Below, piece by piece: positions 23,638 to 32,027 of a DNA stretch of 33,699 nt (position 1 is its first letter; each line of letters begins with the position of its first letter). The stretch comes from Burkholderiales bacterium (GTDB lineage: Bacteria; Pseudomonadota; Gammaproteobacteria; Burkholderiales; Casimicrobiaceae). The stretch is from the NCBI GenBank assembly GCA_014378555.1, contig JACMNN010000007.1, positions 1 through 33,699 on the forward strand. The letters are read 5' to 3'. The notes beneath the pieces are model-generated. The model was given only the letters and a program-made list of their open reading frames with translations. It ran no database searches and had not been told where the DNA came from. The position numbers and the translations under genes were made by a program.

Positions 23638-24524
23638 GCCGCCGTGATCTCATCGACTTCGTGCTGCTGGCCGCAATCTGGGGCGCATCATTTCTGTTTC
23701 TGCGTATCGGCGTGCCCGAGTTCGGGCCGTTTGCGTTGATTGGATTGCGCTCAGGCATTGCGGCGTTGTGCCTGTTGCCGCTGGTGTTGATGCGCGAAGG
23801 CAAGTCGCAGATGCTGGGTTACGTGCGCGAACTCACCGTGGTCGGTATCGTCAACGCGGTGATTCCGTTCACCCTGCTCGCCTACGCAGCGGCGTCACTG
23901 AGCGCAGGATTCACCGCGTTGATTAACGCCACTACGCCGCTTTGGGCTGCTGTAATTGGCCTGTTTTGGCTCAACGCGAAGCTGAGCAAATTGCAATGGG
24001 CGGGTCTGGCGCTTGGCGTTGTGGGCATGGTCGTGTTGACCTGGGGCAAGGTTGATTTCAAACCGGGTGGCTCTGGCCTCGCCATCGTGGCGGGTTTGAT
24101 TGCCACGCTGGCATACGGCTTCTCGACCCATTACACCAAAAAGAAGCTCGCCTCGCTGTCGCCAATGGGGGTGGCCGCCGGTAGCCAAACAGCGGGCGCG
24201 CTGCTCATGCTGCCGCTCGCCATTGCTTTTTGGCCGGAAACGCTGCCGTCGGCCAAGGCGTGGCTGGCCGCGATACTGCTTGCGGTGTTGGCAACGGCGT
24301 TTGGCTTGATTCTCTATTTCCGACTCATCGCAAAATTGGGCGGACAAAAAGCGTCGACGGTGACTTTCCTGATTCCGGTATTTGCGGTGGGTTGGGGCGG
24401 CGTTTTTCTGGGAGAAACTGTGACCTTGCCAATGGCGCTGGGCGGCGCGATCGTGTTGGCGGGTACGTCACTAACGCTGGGTTTACGGCTCGGATTGGCG
24501 TCGCGCGTTGAAAAGGCGCCCTAA
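23634..24524 (+). CDS. EamA/DMT-superfamily permease coupled to ada-ogt
   Basis: A 296-residue membrane protein with ten predicted segments and two EamA repeats. The first starts FVLLAAIWGASFLFLRIGV, and the second starts near GLAIVAGLIATLAYGFSTHY. ATG 23634 overlaps the ogt stop (ATGA), so it is almost certainly translated with the repair genes. The longer frame from 23406 lies inside ogt and is not real. The substrate is unknown. The position suggests export of an alkylating metabolite or damaged nucleobase, but chance operon membership is equally possible. It is not closely similar by eye to the other EamA protein at 16560. Confidence 0.9.
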   Translation: MSRRDLIDFVLLAAIWGASFLFLRIGVPEFGPFALIGLRSGIAALCLLPLVLMREGKSQMLGYVRELTVVGIVNAVIPFTLLAYAAASLSAGFTALINATTPLWAAVIGLFWLNAKLSKLQWAGLALGVVGMVVLTWGKVDFKPGGSGLAIVAGLIATLAYGFSTHYTKKKLASLSPMGVAAGSQTAGALLMLPLAIAFWPETLPSAKAWLAAILLAVLATAFGLILYFRLIAKLGGQKASTVTFLIPVFAVGWGGVFLGETVTLPMALGGAIVLAGTSLTLGLRLGLASRVEKAP

Positions 24525-24534
24525 AAGCTATAAT
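24508..24534 (+). promoter_or_regulatory. Candidate promoter and leader of the rpmH operon
   Basis: TATAAT at 24529-24534 is a perfect -10. TTGAAA at 24508-24513 is a good -35, but the 15-nt spacer is short. The promoter overlaps the end of the EamA gene. The roughly 155-nt leader contains an AAAACCG/CGGTTTT stem (24551-24578) and a CAGCC/GGCTG stem further on, either of which might regulate L34 synthesis. Confidence 0.5.
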
Positions 24535-24695
24535 TCAAGGCTTTTCCGCAAAAACCGCACACAAACGTGAACGGTTTTGTCAGCAAGGGGAACGCAACGC
24601 CCTGCGACCGTCGGACAACATTTCAAGCTGCTTCAGCCTTTTAAACAGGCTGGCCCTCGGGCAAAGTAAGCCAATCACACAGAGTCGAAGAGATC

Positions 24696-24830
24696 ATGAA
24701 ACGTACATTCCAGCCTTCCGTTATCCGCCGTAAACGCAACCACGGCTTTCGTGCCCGCATGGCCACCAAAGGCGGTCGTCGCGTGATCGCAGCGCGCCGC
24801 TCTAAAGGCCGCTCGGTTCTCTCGGCCTAA
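24696..24830 (+). CDS. rpmH: 50S ribosomal protein L34
   Basis: A 44-residue basic ribosomal protein of the large subunit. The start [20 protein letters not shown] and the following [18 protein letters not shown] are the universal L34 sequence. ATG 24696 has a purine-rich GAAGAGAT stretch just upstream. It heads the conserved rpmH-rnpA-yidD-yidC-mnmE block. The expected dnaA gene is not upstream. The TAA stop lies in the same frame as rnpA, 12 codons before its start. Confidence 0.98.
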   Translation: MKRTFQPSVIRRKRNHGFRARMATKGGRRVIAARRSKGRSVLSA

Positions 24831-24866
24831 GCCAAGACAGCTGTCGTCGCATCTGCTGCGGCTGCC

Positions 24867-25340
24867 GTGCTCCCCACGCTCGCGGAAGCCTCGTTTCCGC
24901 GTGCTGCCAGAGTACTTGAGTCTGACGATTTCGCTCGGGCGCTGAAGACGCGCGCCCAACGCGGTCGCTACTTGTGGGTGTATCGCCGTTCGGTGGACAC
25001 TGATGCTGGGCAAACGCCCGCAGCTCCGTCTGCGGCCACTGCTCGTCCGCAGCTGGGCCTGATGATCGGCAAGCGCAACGCCAGAACTTCAGTGCTGAGA
25101 AACGCAGTTAAACGGCGCATTCGCGAGCAATTTCGGCTTCGCCAGAACGCATTGCCGACGTCGCAGTATGTGGTGCGCTTGAGCCTGTCCATAACAACTA
25201 AAGATGTTGCAGCAGTTATCGCTGAATGGACAGCCACCCTTGACCGCTACATCGCAAAAACTGCCGCAGCCGCAGCAGTTGGCGCATCTGCGCCCGCGCA
25301 GCGGCAACCGCCGCACGCCGCGTCGTCGCTAACCGTATGA
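24867..25340 (+). CDS. rnpA: Ribonuclease P protein component
   Basis: Protein subunit assisting the catalytic RNA that matures tRNA 5' ends. GTG 24867 is the first possible start after the in-frame rpmH stop, giving 157 residues. Family hallmarks are SFPRAARVLESDDFARAL near the N-terminus and the RNR-type motif LRNAVKRRIREQFR at about residues 77-90. It is longer than the usual 115-125 residues for two reasons. There is an Ala/Pro/Thr-rich insertion (about 43-60) before QLGLMIGKRNART, and a low-complexity Ala/Pro-rich tail follows residue 130. Its stop overlaps the yidD start as ATGA. Confidence 0.93.
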   Translation: MLPTLAEASFPRAARVLESDDFARALKTRAQRGRYLWVYRRSVDTDAGQTPAAPSAATARPQLGLMIGKRNARTSVLRNAVKRRIREQFRLRQNALPTSQYVVRLSLSITTKDVAAVIAEWTATLDRYIAKTAAAAAVGASAPAQRQPPHAASSLTV

Positions 25341-25636
25341 CTCCGAGCAAACACAATGCTGCTGAGGCTGTTGCCCTCGGTCTCATCAAAGCTTATCAAT
25401 ACGGCATTCGCCCGATGTTGGGGCAACGTTGCCGCTTTTTTCCAAGTTGCTCCGAATACACCGCGGACGCCATAGGCGTTTATGGTGTGCTCCGTGGCAG
25501 CGCGATGGGCGCGATGCGGCTGGCCAAATGCCACCCGTGGCATGTCGGCGGCTATGACCCCGTGCCTGAAAATAAGCTGAAATCGTCCAATGCTGCCGTC
25601 GTTCGCAACGCGCAGCCTGTCTCTCCCAACCCTTAA
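25337..25636 (+). CDS. yidD: Membrane protein insertion efficiency factor YidD
   Basis: A 99-residue peripheral membrane protein thought to assist YidC-dependent insertion. The diagnostic cysteine motif CRFFPSCSEYTADAI and the KCHPWHVGGYDPVPE motif are both intact. An N-terminal amphipathic stretch (ALGLIKAYQYGIRPML) precedes them. The C-terminal 25 residues are variable. ATG 25337 overlaps the rnpA stop by 4 bp, and yidC follows after 13 bp. Confidence 0.97.
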   Translation: MTPSKHNAAEAVALGLIKAYQYGIRPMLGQRCRFFPSCSEYTADAIGVYGVLRGSAMGAMRLAKCHPWHVGGYDPVPENKLKSSNAAVVRNAQPVSPNP

Positions 25637-25649
25637 CTGAAAGCCCACA

Positions 25650-27359
25650 ATGGACTTCCAGCGTCTCATTCTGTTCGTCATTTTCTCCATGTCTGGCGTG
25701 TTCCTGTTTCAGGCGTGGCAGAAAGAAAATGCGCCACCTGCGCCACCCAAGCCGGTGGCATCGATCGCAACGCCAGCTGACAAAAAAGGTGATGTTCCGG
25801 CGGGAACCGTACCTTTAGCTGGGTCGACAGCATCTGCCGGCTCGGCGCCTACCGCTCCAAACAGTGGTGAGCCTGGAGCACCCGCTGTCGCACCTGTAAC
25901 CGGCGGCGAATTGCTGACCGTCAAGACCGATCTCGCGGACTTCCGGATCAACACGCTGGGTGGCACCATTGAAGATGTCGCGTTGAAGTTTCACGGCGAC
26001 ACGATGGACAAGACGAAGCCCTACCACGTCCTAGTGAAAGATCAGACGCGCATGCACGTTGCGCAGATGGGCTTGCTCGGCGCAGGTATGCCCAATCACT
26101 ACACGCTGTACACGAAGGTATCGACCAACCTCGATATGGGTAACGCCGACACACTAGAGCTGCGTCTGTCAACGCCGATTGCAAGTGGTGGCAAAGATGA
26201 TCTCGTCTACACCTTCAAGCGCGGCAGCTATGTGGTGGATGTGACTCAGGAGATCACCAACAGCGGCAGCGCGACGATTGCACCGACGGCCTATTTCCAG
26301 TTGCAACGTGACAGCGTCGCTACCGGCATGAGTAATCCGATGGGCGCAGGCGCGTTCCACGGACCGGTGCTCTATACCGAGGCGAAAAAGTATCAAAAGA
26401 TCGATTTCAAAGACATCGAAAAAGGTAAATCTGGCATCAACACCGCGCGTTTGACCGACGGCTGGGTTGGCATGGTGGAGCACTACTTTGTCGATGCGTG
26501 GTTGCCAAAAGCTGGGTTGCCCCGCGACTACTACATGAGCAAAGCCACGGGGGACGCTTATCTTGCCGGGTTCAAAACACCGATAGGTGACATCGCTCCG
26601 GGCGCGACCGCGAAAGTGACAATCCCGTTGTACATGGGGCCGCAAGAGCAAGACCTGCTCAAGGCTGCCGCACCGGGGCTGGACCGCGTCGTTGACTACG
26701 GCATGTTCAGCGTTATCGCCGAGCCGATGTTCTGGCTGCTCAAGTGGTTCCACGGACTAGTCGGCAACTGGGGCTGGGCAATCATTTTGCTGACCATCCT
26801 GATTAAGGGGGTGTTCTATCCGTTGAACGCGAAAGCGGGTCGCAGTATGGGCAAAATGAAATTGGTCGGACCTAAGCTCAAAGAAATACAGACTCGATTT
26901 GCTGACGATCGCGTCAAGCTCAATACGGCAATGATGGAGCTTTATAAGAAAGAAAAGATCAATCCGCTCGGTGGATGCCTGCCGGTGGTGGTGCAGATTC
27001 CGGTGTTCATTTCGTTGTACTGGGTACTGAGTGCAGCCGTTGAGCTGCGTCACGCGCCCTGGACCGGTTGGATCAAGGACTTGTCTGCCGCCGATCCGTA
27101 TTACGTGCTGCCAGTGCTCTACGCCATCACTGCATTCGCGCAATCGAGACTGCAACCGCCCGCGCCGGGCATGGACCCGATGCAACAAAAGGTGTTGCAA
27201 TACATGCCGGTTGCGTTCGCAGTAATGTTCATCTTCTTCCCGGCCGGTTTGGTGTTGTACTGGACGGTGTCGAACATCCTGCAAATTGCACAGCAATGGC
27301 AAATCAACAAGATGCTGGAGAAGGAAAACGCGGCGGTTGTTACGGCGCTAAAGCGGTAA
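25650..27359 (+). CDS. yidC: Membrane protein insertase YidC
   Basis: Inner-membrane insertase of the Oxa1 family, 569 residues. An N-terminal membrane anchor (RLILFVIFSMSGVFLFQAW, about 5-23) is followed by an Ala/Pro/Gly-rich linker (about 30-90). A large periplasmic domain runs from about 90 to 345. The conserved insertase core starts at about 350 (MFWLLKWFHGLVGNWGWAIILLT). It contains GWAIILLTILIKGVFYPL with the hydrophilic-groove Arg in the following AKAGRSMGKM segment, PLGGCLPVVVQIPVFISLYWVL and AVMFIFFPAGLVLYWTVSNILQ. It ends in a short basic tail. The linker is unusually rich in Ala-Pro-Gly but otherwise ordinary. Confidence 0.97.
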   Translation: MDFQRLILFVIFSMSGVFLFQAWQKENAPPAPPKPVASIATPADKKGDVPAGTVPLAGSTASAGSAPTAPNSGEPGAPAVAPVTGGELLTVKTDLADFRINTLGGTIEDVALKFHGDTMDKTKPYHVLVKDQTRMHVAQMGLLGAGMPNHYTLYTKVSTNLDMGNADTLELRLSTPIASGGKDDLVYTFKRGSYVVDVTQEITNSGSATIAPTAYFQLQRDSVATGMSNPMGAGAFHGPVLYTEAKKYQKIDFKDIEKGKSGINTARLTDGWVGMVEHYFVDAWLPKAGLPRDYYMSKATGDAYLAGFKTPIGDIAPGATAKVTIPLYMGPQEQDLLKAAAPGLDRVVDYGMFSVIAEPMFWLLKWFHGLVGNWGWAIILLTILIKGVFYPLNAKAGRSMGKMKLVGPKLKEIQTRFADDRVKLNTAMMELYKKEKINPLGGCLPVVVQIPVFISLYWVLSAAVELRHAPWTGWIKDLSAADPYYVLPVLYAITAFAQSRLQPPAPGMDPMQQKVLQYMPVAFAVMFIFFPAGLVLYWTVSNILQIAQQWQINKMLEKENAAVVTALKR

Positions 27360-27408
27360 CGGAAATAAGTAGGCGCAGCGCAAACCGTAATCCTGCTCCT
27401 CGCTCCCC

Positions 27409-28728
27409 ATGACCGACACCATCGTTGCCATCGCCACACCGCCCGGTCGCGGCGGGGTTGGCATGGTGCGGGTTTCGGGCGGTTCGCTCGCTGAATTCGC
27501 CCTCACGCTGTGCGGACGAATCTGCCCACCGCGCATCGCGCAACATACGCGCTTTTTCGACGCTGTCGATCACATCATTGACGATGGCATCGCGATCTAT
27601 TTCGCGTCGCCCGCATCGTTCACGGGTGAAGACGTGCTCGAGCTGCATGCGCACGGCTCGCCGATGGTGTTGCAGGCGTTGGTACGCCGCTGCATCGAAC
27701 TGGGCGCCCGTCACGCTGAGCCCGGCGAATTCACACGGCGGGCATATCTCAACAATAAGATGGACTTGGCTCAGGCCGAGGCGGTGGCCGACATCATTGA
27801 TGCGGCAACGGAAAGCGCCGCGCGTGCCGCCGTGCGCTCGTTGACGGGTGAATTTTCGGCACGCATCAGAACGTTGCAAGACAGGTTGATTCGGTTGCGA
27901 ATGTTCGTCGAAGCGACGCTCGACTTTCCCGAAGAAGACGTTGAATTCTTGGAGTCAGAGCGCGCTCGCGATCAATTGACGGATGCGCGCGTAGCGCTCG
28001 AACACGTGCTGGCCGAAGCGGGGCGCGGGCAACTGCTGCACGACGGCATTCGTATCGTTCTCGCGGGTGAGCCAAACGTGGGCAAGTCAAGTTTGCTCAA
28101 CGCGTTGGCAGGCGACGAAATCGCGATTGTGACGCCGATTGCCGGTACCACGCGTGACACCGTGCGCAGCCGTGTGAGTCTGAAAGGTTTGCCCACAGAA
28201 ATCGTCGATACCGCCGGGCTACGCGACACCACAGACCCCATTGAAATCATCGGCATTGAGCGTACCCGCGCAGCCATTAATGATGCTGATCTGGCGCTGA
28301 TACTGGTTGAGGCCGCAGCGGACGTGCCTGCGCGCCTGCTCGCTGAGTTGCCGTCAAACCTGCCGCGCATTGTGGTGCGTAATAAAGTCGATATCGCGGG
28401 CGGTGAAGCCCATGCTGATGATCGCGGCGTGTGGCTTTCCGCGAAGACTGGCGAGGGCATGGAATTGTTAGTTGATGCGATCACCGCGACGGTGGGCTTC
28501 AACTATCGCGAAGAGGGTGGTTTCATGGCACGCGAACGTCATGTAACGGCACTTCGCGCAGCGCTCGCGCATCTCGACGCCGCATTCGCGCACCTCGATC
28601 ATGTTGCGCTCGAATTGTTTGCGGAAGAGTTGCGGCTGGCGCACCAATCGTTGGGCGCGATCACCGGAGAATTTACGGCAGATGATTTGTTGGGTGAAAT
28701 TTTCAGTCGATTTTGTATTGGCAAATGA
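27409..28728 (+). CDS. mnmE: tRNA uridine-5-carboxymethylaminomethyl modification GTPase
   Basis: With MnmG it modifies U34 of certain tRNAs. The N-terminal tetrahydrofolate-binding domain is residues 1-118 (TIVAIATPPGRGGVGMVRVSG, PGEFTRRAYLNNKMDL). A helical domain encloses the G domain. The G domain has G1 GEPNVGKSS (220-228), G2 TPIAGTTRD (242-250), G3 DTAG (267-270) and G4 NKVD. The C-terminus ends with the invariant FCIGK, whose Cys is required for modification. At 439 residues it is slightly shorter than E. coli MnmE (454). It lies 49 bp after yidC. Confidence 0.97.
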   Translation: MTDTIVAIATPPGRGGVGMVRVSGGSLAEFALTLCGRICPPRIAQHTRFFDAVDHIIDDGIAIYFASPASFTGEDVLELHAHGSPMVLQALVRRCIELGARHAEPGEFTRRAYLNNKMDLAQAEAVADIIDAATESAARAAVRSLTGEFSARIRTLQDRLIRLRMFVEATLDFPEEDVEFLESERARDQLTDARVALEHVLAEAGRGQLLHDGIRIVLAGEPNVGKSSLLNALAGDEIAIVTPIAGTTRDTVRSRVSLKGLPTEIVDTAGLRDTTDPIEIIGIERTRAAINDADLALILVEAAADVPARLLAELPSNLPRIVVRNKVDIAGGEAHADDRGVWLSAKTGEGMELLVDAITATVGFNYREEGGFMARERHVTALRAALAHLDAAFAHLDHVALELFAEELRLAHQSLGAITGEFTADDLLGEIFSRFCIGK

Positions 28729-28731
28729 CAC

Positions 28732-28745
28732 CCACCCGTGGGTGG
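28732..28745 (+). terminator. Short hairpin after mnmE
   Basis: CCACC-CGTG-GGTGG (outer pairs extendable by reading CCACCC/GGGTGG) begins 3 nt after the mnmE stop. It is GC-rich but lacks a T-run, so termination strength is uncertain. The remaining 55 bp before the next GTG start show no clear promoter. Confidence 0.35.
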
Positions 28746-28800
28746 CTCCAATCTTCAGCGCTTCCCCTAGAATCGTCATTCCCAAATTCTTAAGACGCAC

Positions 28801-29544
28801 GTGAAACACATCGTTACGCTCTCGGGCGACATCGGCGGCGGCAAGTCGTCAGTCGCGCACATTCTCGAAACGACACTGGGTTTCCAGCTCATCTCTGCGG
28901 GCGGCATTCAGCGCGAAATTGCGGCGAGCATGGGGCTGACCACATTGCAGCTTAACGAGTGGTCTGTGAAAGATCGTAGCGTTGACGACAAGATCGATTC
29001 GCACACCAAAAAGCTGGGCGAAACCAGCGATCGCATCATCGTCGACTCGCGGCTAGCTTGGCACTTTATTCCCGCGGCGTACAAGGTGTTTTTATCGGTC
29101 GATCCGTTGGTGGGTGCGGAACGGGTTTTCGAGGCGTCGCGTAGTGATGAATTTCACGGCTCGCTCGCTGAAGCGCTGGAAAACAATCTTGCCCGTACGC
29201 GGTTGGAGGCGGTGCGCTATCGCACGCTGTACGGGATCGAACTGCGCGACTACCGCAACTACGATCTGGTGGTTGACACCTCGCATGTTTCGCCGCAAAC
29301 CGTGGCCGATATCATCGAAAAAGGTTTTCGCGTGCATCACGACAGCCTGCCTTATCCGCAACTCTGGATGAGCCCAAAGCGTCTGCTTGCATTGCCGAAA
29401 GTAGAGCAGGGCTCAGCCGACGCGGCCACCGACTTAGTTGAGCTCACCGCCCGCGAAGGCGCATTCCACGTGGCGTCTGGCGCAGCCGTCATCAGCGCAG
29501 CTATTCGCGACGGCACAGCCCTGCTTCCTGCGCGCCTCGTTTAG
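28801..29544 (+). CDS. Cytidylate kinase-like protein (archaeal-type) with C-terminal extension
   Basis: Residues 1-175 read like the archaeal form of CMP kinase. They show the P-loop SGDIGGGKSS (8-17), LISAGGIQREIAASMGL (30-46), the LID-like helix region DDKIDSHTKKLGETSDRIIVDSRLAWHF, and then YRTLYGIELRDYRNYDLVVDTS (140-161). The typical archaeal enzyme ends about here. The extra 70 residues contain WMSPKRLLALPKV (189-201) and GAFHVASGAAVISAAIRDG (220-238). These weakly resemble the start and core of ParB-like domains, but without their catalytic-type residues. GTG 28801 is the natural start. The standard bacterial cmk is expected elsewhere. It ends 2 bp from a convergent gene. Its substrate is unproven. 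Confidence 0.75.
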   Translation: MKHIVTLSGDIGGGKSSVAHILETTLGFQLISAGGIQREIAASMGLTTLQLNEWSVKDRSVDDKIDSHTKKLGETSDRIIVDSRLAWHFIPAAYKVFLSVDPLVGAERVFEASRSDEFHGSLAEALENNLARTRLEAVRYRTLYGIELRDYRNYDLVVDTSHVSPQTVADIIEKGFRVHHDSLPYPQLWMSPKRLLALPKVEQGSADAATDLVELTAREGAFHVASGAAVISAAIRDGTALLPARLV

Positions 29545-29546
29545 CG

Positions 29547-30545
29547 CTACAAAACGCCCTTGAGCCTAAGTATCCGCAGCAACGCGCGGGTATGTCGATC
29601 AATGTCTTTGATGTCGATGTGCGAGGTGTCCGGCGTGTCAATGTTGAGCGCGGGATAATCGCGAAAATCAAGCATCAACGCGGGCATGATGGCAGCTAAC
29701 TTGTCCCAGTACGAAGCGCGCGGAAAATTCGCTTCGTCCAGCTCGATATGTTCGCCTGAAACTGGTTCGCGGTAAATCACCACCTTACCGCCGCGCGCGT
29801 TGATTTTTTCTACCCATTGCACCACCTCGCGCGAGTCTGAAAGCCAAGCCTCTGGGGTGGGCGGGGTGTACAGCGGGTAATACTTTCGCAAGTCCGCCAC
29901 GCGTGCGTTGCGAATCGCCGCAATGTCACTTTTGCGATAGTCGGTGCCGCCCGCGCGATCACGGTCAAAGGTGACGTAGTCCTTGTATGGCGGCCCTTGA
30001 TGGTCAAGCATTCGCTTGCCCAGCGTCACCGCCGCGAAGTCGGGGCGGGCTGCGATTGCATGTTGCTGAGCATAGGTAAGCAGACGGCGGTGCACCTCGC
30101 GCGAGGGGCTCCAATCGTGGTGATATTGCCGCACATGCTTTTCCTGCATGTCCCACACCCGCTTGTCCATGCCGCGCGAATCGATGCCGACGATGGCCAA
30201 CCCCGTAAATTTTTCATCCATCGCCAGATCGCGCAACGCGGCGAGCGGGTAGTGGCCGTTCACCGCCAGCATGATCGGATCCGCATCGAGGTTGATCGCC
30301 CTCGCTTCGTCACGAAATACGGCCGGCGACAATCCATATTGAATACGCGATGCGCCAAGCAAAGCGACACGCAGCGGCGGCGCGGACTTCACTGCGCGCG
30401 CGCGATTGAGTGACCACAGATCCATGCTGTCCATCACCGTGGGCCGGTAGCCCTGGTCGCGCCAGTAAATCTCGAAGGCAAGCCATCCGCCTATGGTGAT
30501 GGCCGCAGCGAGCAGCCAAGTCAGAAGCCATCGCGTGTTCATCAT
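29547..30545 (-). CDS. SGNH/AlgJ-like protein partnered with an MBOAT acyltransferase
   Basis: A 332-residue protein with one N-terminal membrane anchor (WLLTWLLAAAITIGGWLAFEI, about 6-26) and a periplasmic domain. The block LRVALLGASRIQYGLSP carries Ser66 in GAS, and the C-terminal DTSHIDIKD segment supplies a DxxH-like pair (Asp306, His309). This is the Ser-Asp-His layout of SGNH-fold acyl-handling proteins such as AlgJ/AlgX and DltD. AGGAG lies 7 nt before ATG 30545. It follows the MBOAT gene by 9 bp. Together they would move an acyl group across the membrane and attach it to an extracellular polymer, inferred from known MBOAT-SGNH pairs. No polymer biosynthesis genes are in the window. 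Confidence 0.72.
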   Translation of the reverse strand: MMNTRWLLTWLLAAAITIGGWLAFEIYWRDQGYRPTVMDSMDLWSLNRARAVKSAPPLRVALLGASRIQYGLSPAVFRDEARAINLDADPIMLAVNGHYPLAALRDLAMDEKFTGLAIVGIDSRGMDKRVWDMQEKHVRQYHHDWSPSREVHRRLLTYAQQHAIAARPDFAAVTLGKRMLDHQGPPYKDYVTFDRDRAGGTDYRKSDIAAIRNARVADLRKYYPLYTPPTPEAWLSDSREVVQWVEKINARGGKVVIYREPVSGEHIELDEANFPRASYWDKLAAIMPALMLDFRDYPALNIDTPDTSHIDIKDIDRHTRALLRILRLKGVL

Positions 30546-30554
30546 CGCGCGCTC

Positions 30555-31979
30555 CTAAAACTGAAAGTAGATGAAAGCATTGGTCTTGCCGGGAGACAAC
30601 ACAATAGCGAGCGACATCAGTGACAGCAGCGCCACGCGCCACGGCCACGCAATGGCGGGCAACCACTCCCAGCCTTTACGCGATTTGAGCCACGCCTGCA
30701 CCGTGAGTCCGACCACCAAGCCGATCACAAACACTTTGCAATCGGCATTCCACGCAAGCGTTGCAGCATCTTTTATCTCCACACCGAGCATCGCCGTCAC
30801 GCGCTCCCAAGCCAGCGTCAGCGTCGAAGCGCGAAAGAACACCACGGCCAAAGAGAACAGCGCAAACGTTAGCAACGCCAGCAACCAGCGCACCGGCTGC
30901 ACAGCCCAAATCTTCCAGCCACCAATGCTCTCTTTGAGCAGTCGTTCGCCGACCAGAAACGCGCCGTGCAGCGCGCCCCACGCGATGAAATGCCATGCCG
31001 CGCCATGCCAAAAACCGCAGGCTGCGAACGTGATCATTACGTTGATATAGCCGCGCACCCGGCCTTTGCGATAGTGCCCCAACGGATTGAACACATAGTC
31101 GCGCAGCCAGTTCGACAGCGAGATATGCCAGCGCGTCCAAAGCTCGGCAATGCCCACTGAAGCGAACGGGGATTCGAAGTTGGGCGGCAAGTGAAAACCG
31201 AACATTTTTGCGATGCCGAGGGCGGCTAACGAGTACCCTGCGAAGTCACAATACACCTGCATCGAAAACGAAAACGCACCGGCCCAAGCCGCAACAAATC
31301 CTGCTTTGTAATCGGCGGCGAAAACGATGTCTGAGATGGGGGCGAACACATGATCTGCGCCAACAATCTTCAGGAACAAGCCGCCGACGAGCATGTACGC
31401 GCCAAGCGCGGTCGCGTCAGCGGTGACCACGCGCGGCGTCACCGTCTGCGCGTTGAAATCGCCGAAGCGCATGATGGGCCCTGCCACCAAATGCGGAAAA
31501 AAGGTCATGAAAAGACCGTAATCACGCAGGCTCTTGGTCGGCTCAATGCGTTTTTTATAAACGTCAACGATGTATGAAATCGACTCAAAGGTGTAGAACG
31601 AAATTCCCAGCGGCAGCACGATGCCAAGATCGATAGGCTGGTATGTCACGCCAACCAGGGCAAACCATTCAAGCGCCGTATTGGCAAAAAATTGCGCATA
31701 CTTAAAGTAACCGAGCAACGTCAAACTGGCAGTGATGGCCGCCCAAAACCAGAGGCGCCGTGTGCGCAGGTTCGCCGCCGCATGAATGCGCTGCGCAGCC
31801 CACCAATCAAACACCGTCGTGAACGCGAGCAGCAGCAAAAAAAACGGGTTCCACGAGCCATAAAACACACAGCTCGCCACCAGCAGCACGTTCTTGCGAG
31901 CAGGCCACGATTGCAGCGTTGCGTAAATGGGAAAAACTATCGCGAGAAACAGCGCGAAGGTCAGTGAATCAAAGGTCAT
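30555..31979 (-). CDS. MBOAT-family O-acyltransferase (AlgI-like)
   Basis: A 474-residue multispanning membrane protein with the bacterial AlgI/DltB pattern. The start MTFDSLTFALFLAIVFPIY precedes LLVASCVFYGSWNP and LPLGISFYTFESISYIVDVYKK (123-143). FFPHLVAGPIMRFGDF (160-175), WTRWHISLSNWLRDYVFNPLG (281-301) and CGFWHGAAWHFIAWGALHG follow. The catalytic-type His is His325 in FWHG. In the alginate system such a protein brings acetyl groups to the periplasm. It is first in a two-gene operon with an SGNH-like partner. There is no alginate or cellulose gene near, so the acceptor is unknown. The ribosome-binding site is weak. Confidence 0.92.
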   Translation of the reverse strand: MTFDSLTFALFLAIVFPIYATLQSWPARKNVLLVASCVFYGSWNPFFLLLLAFTTVFDWWAAQRIHAAANLRTRRLWFWAAITASLTLLGYFKYAQFFANTALEWFALVGVTYQPIDLGIVLPLGISFYTFESISYIVDVYKKRIEPTKSLRDYGLFMTFFPHLVAGPIMRFGDFNAQTVTPRVVTADATALGAYMLVGGLFLKIVGADHVFAPISDIVFAADYKAGFVAAWAGAFSFSMQVYCDFAGYSLAALGIAKMFGFHLPPNFESPFASVGIAELWTRWHISLSNWLRDYVFNPLGHYRKGRVRGYINVMITFAACGFWHGAAWHFIAWGALHGAFLVGERLLKESIGGWKIWAVQPVRWLLALLTFALFSLAVVFFRASTLTLAWERVTAMLGVEIKDAATLAWNADCKVFVIGLVVGLTVQAWLKSRKGWEWLPAIAWPWRVALLSLMSLAIVLSPGKTNAFIYFQF

Positions 31980-32027
31980 AGGCCAATAATGCTAATGCAG
32001 CGCTGGCAAGCGTGGGGCGGCATAAAT

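Noticed and set aside
24551-24578. AAAACCG/CGGTTTT stem in the rpmH leader as a riboswitch
   Set aside because: Only a simple 7-bp stem is visible. No known riboswitch core or conserved junction was recognised.
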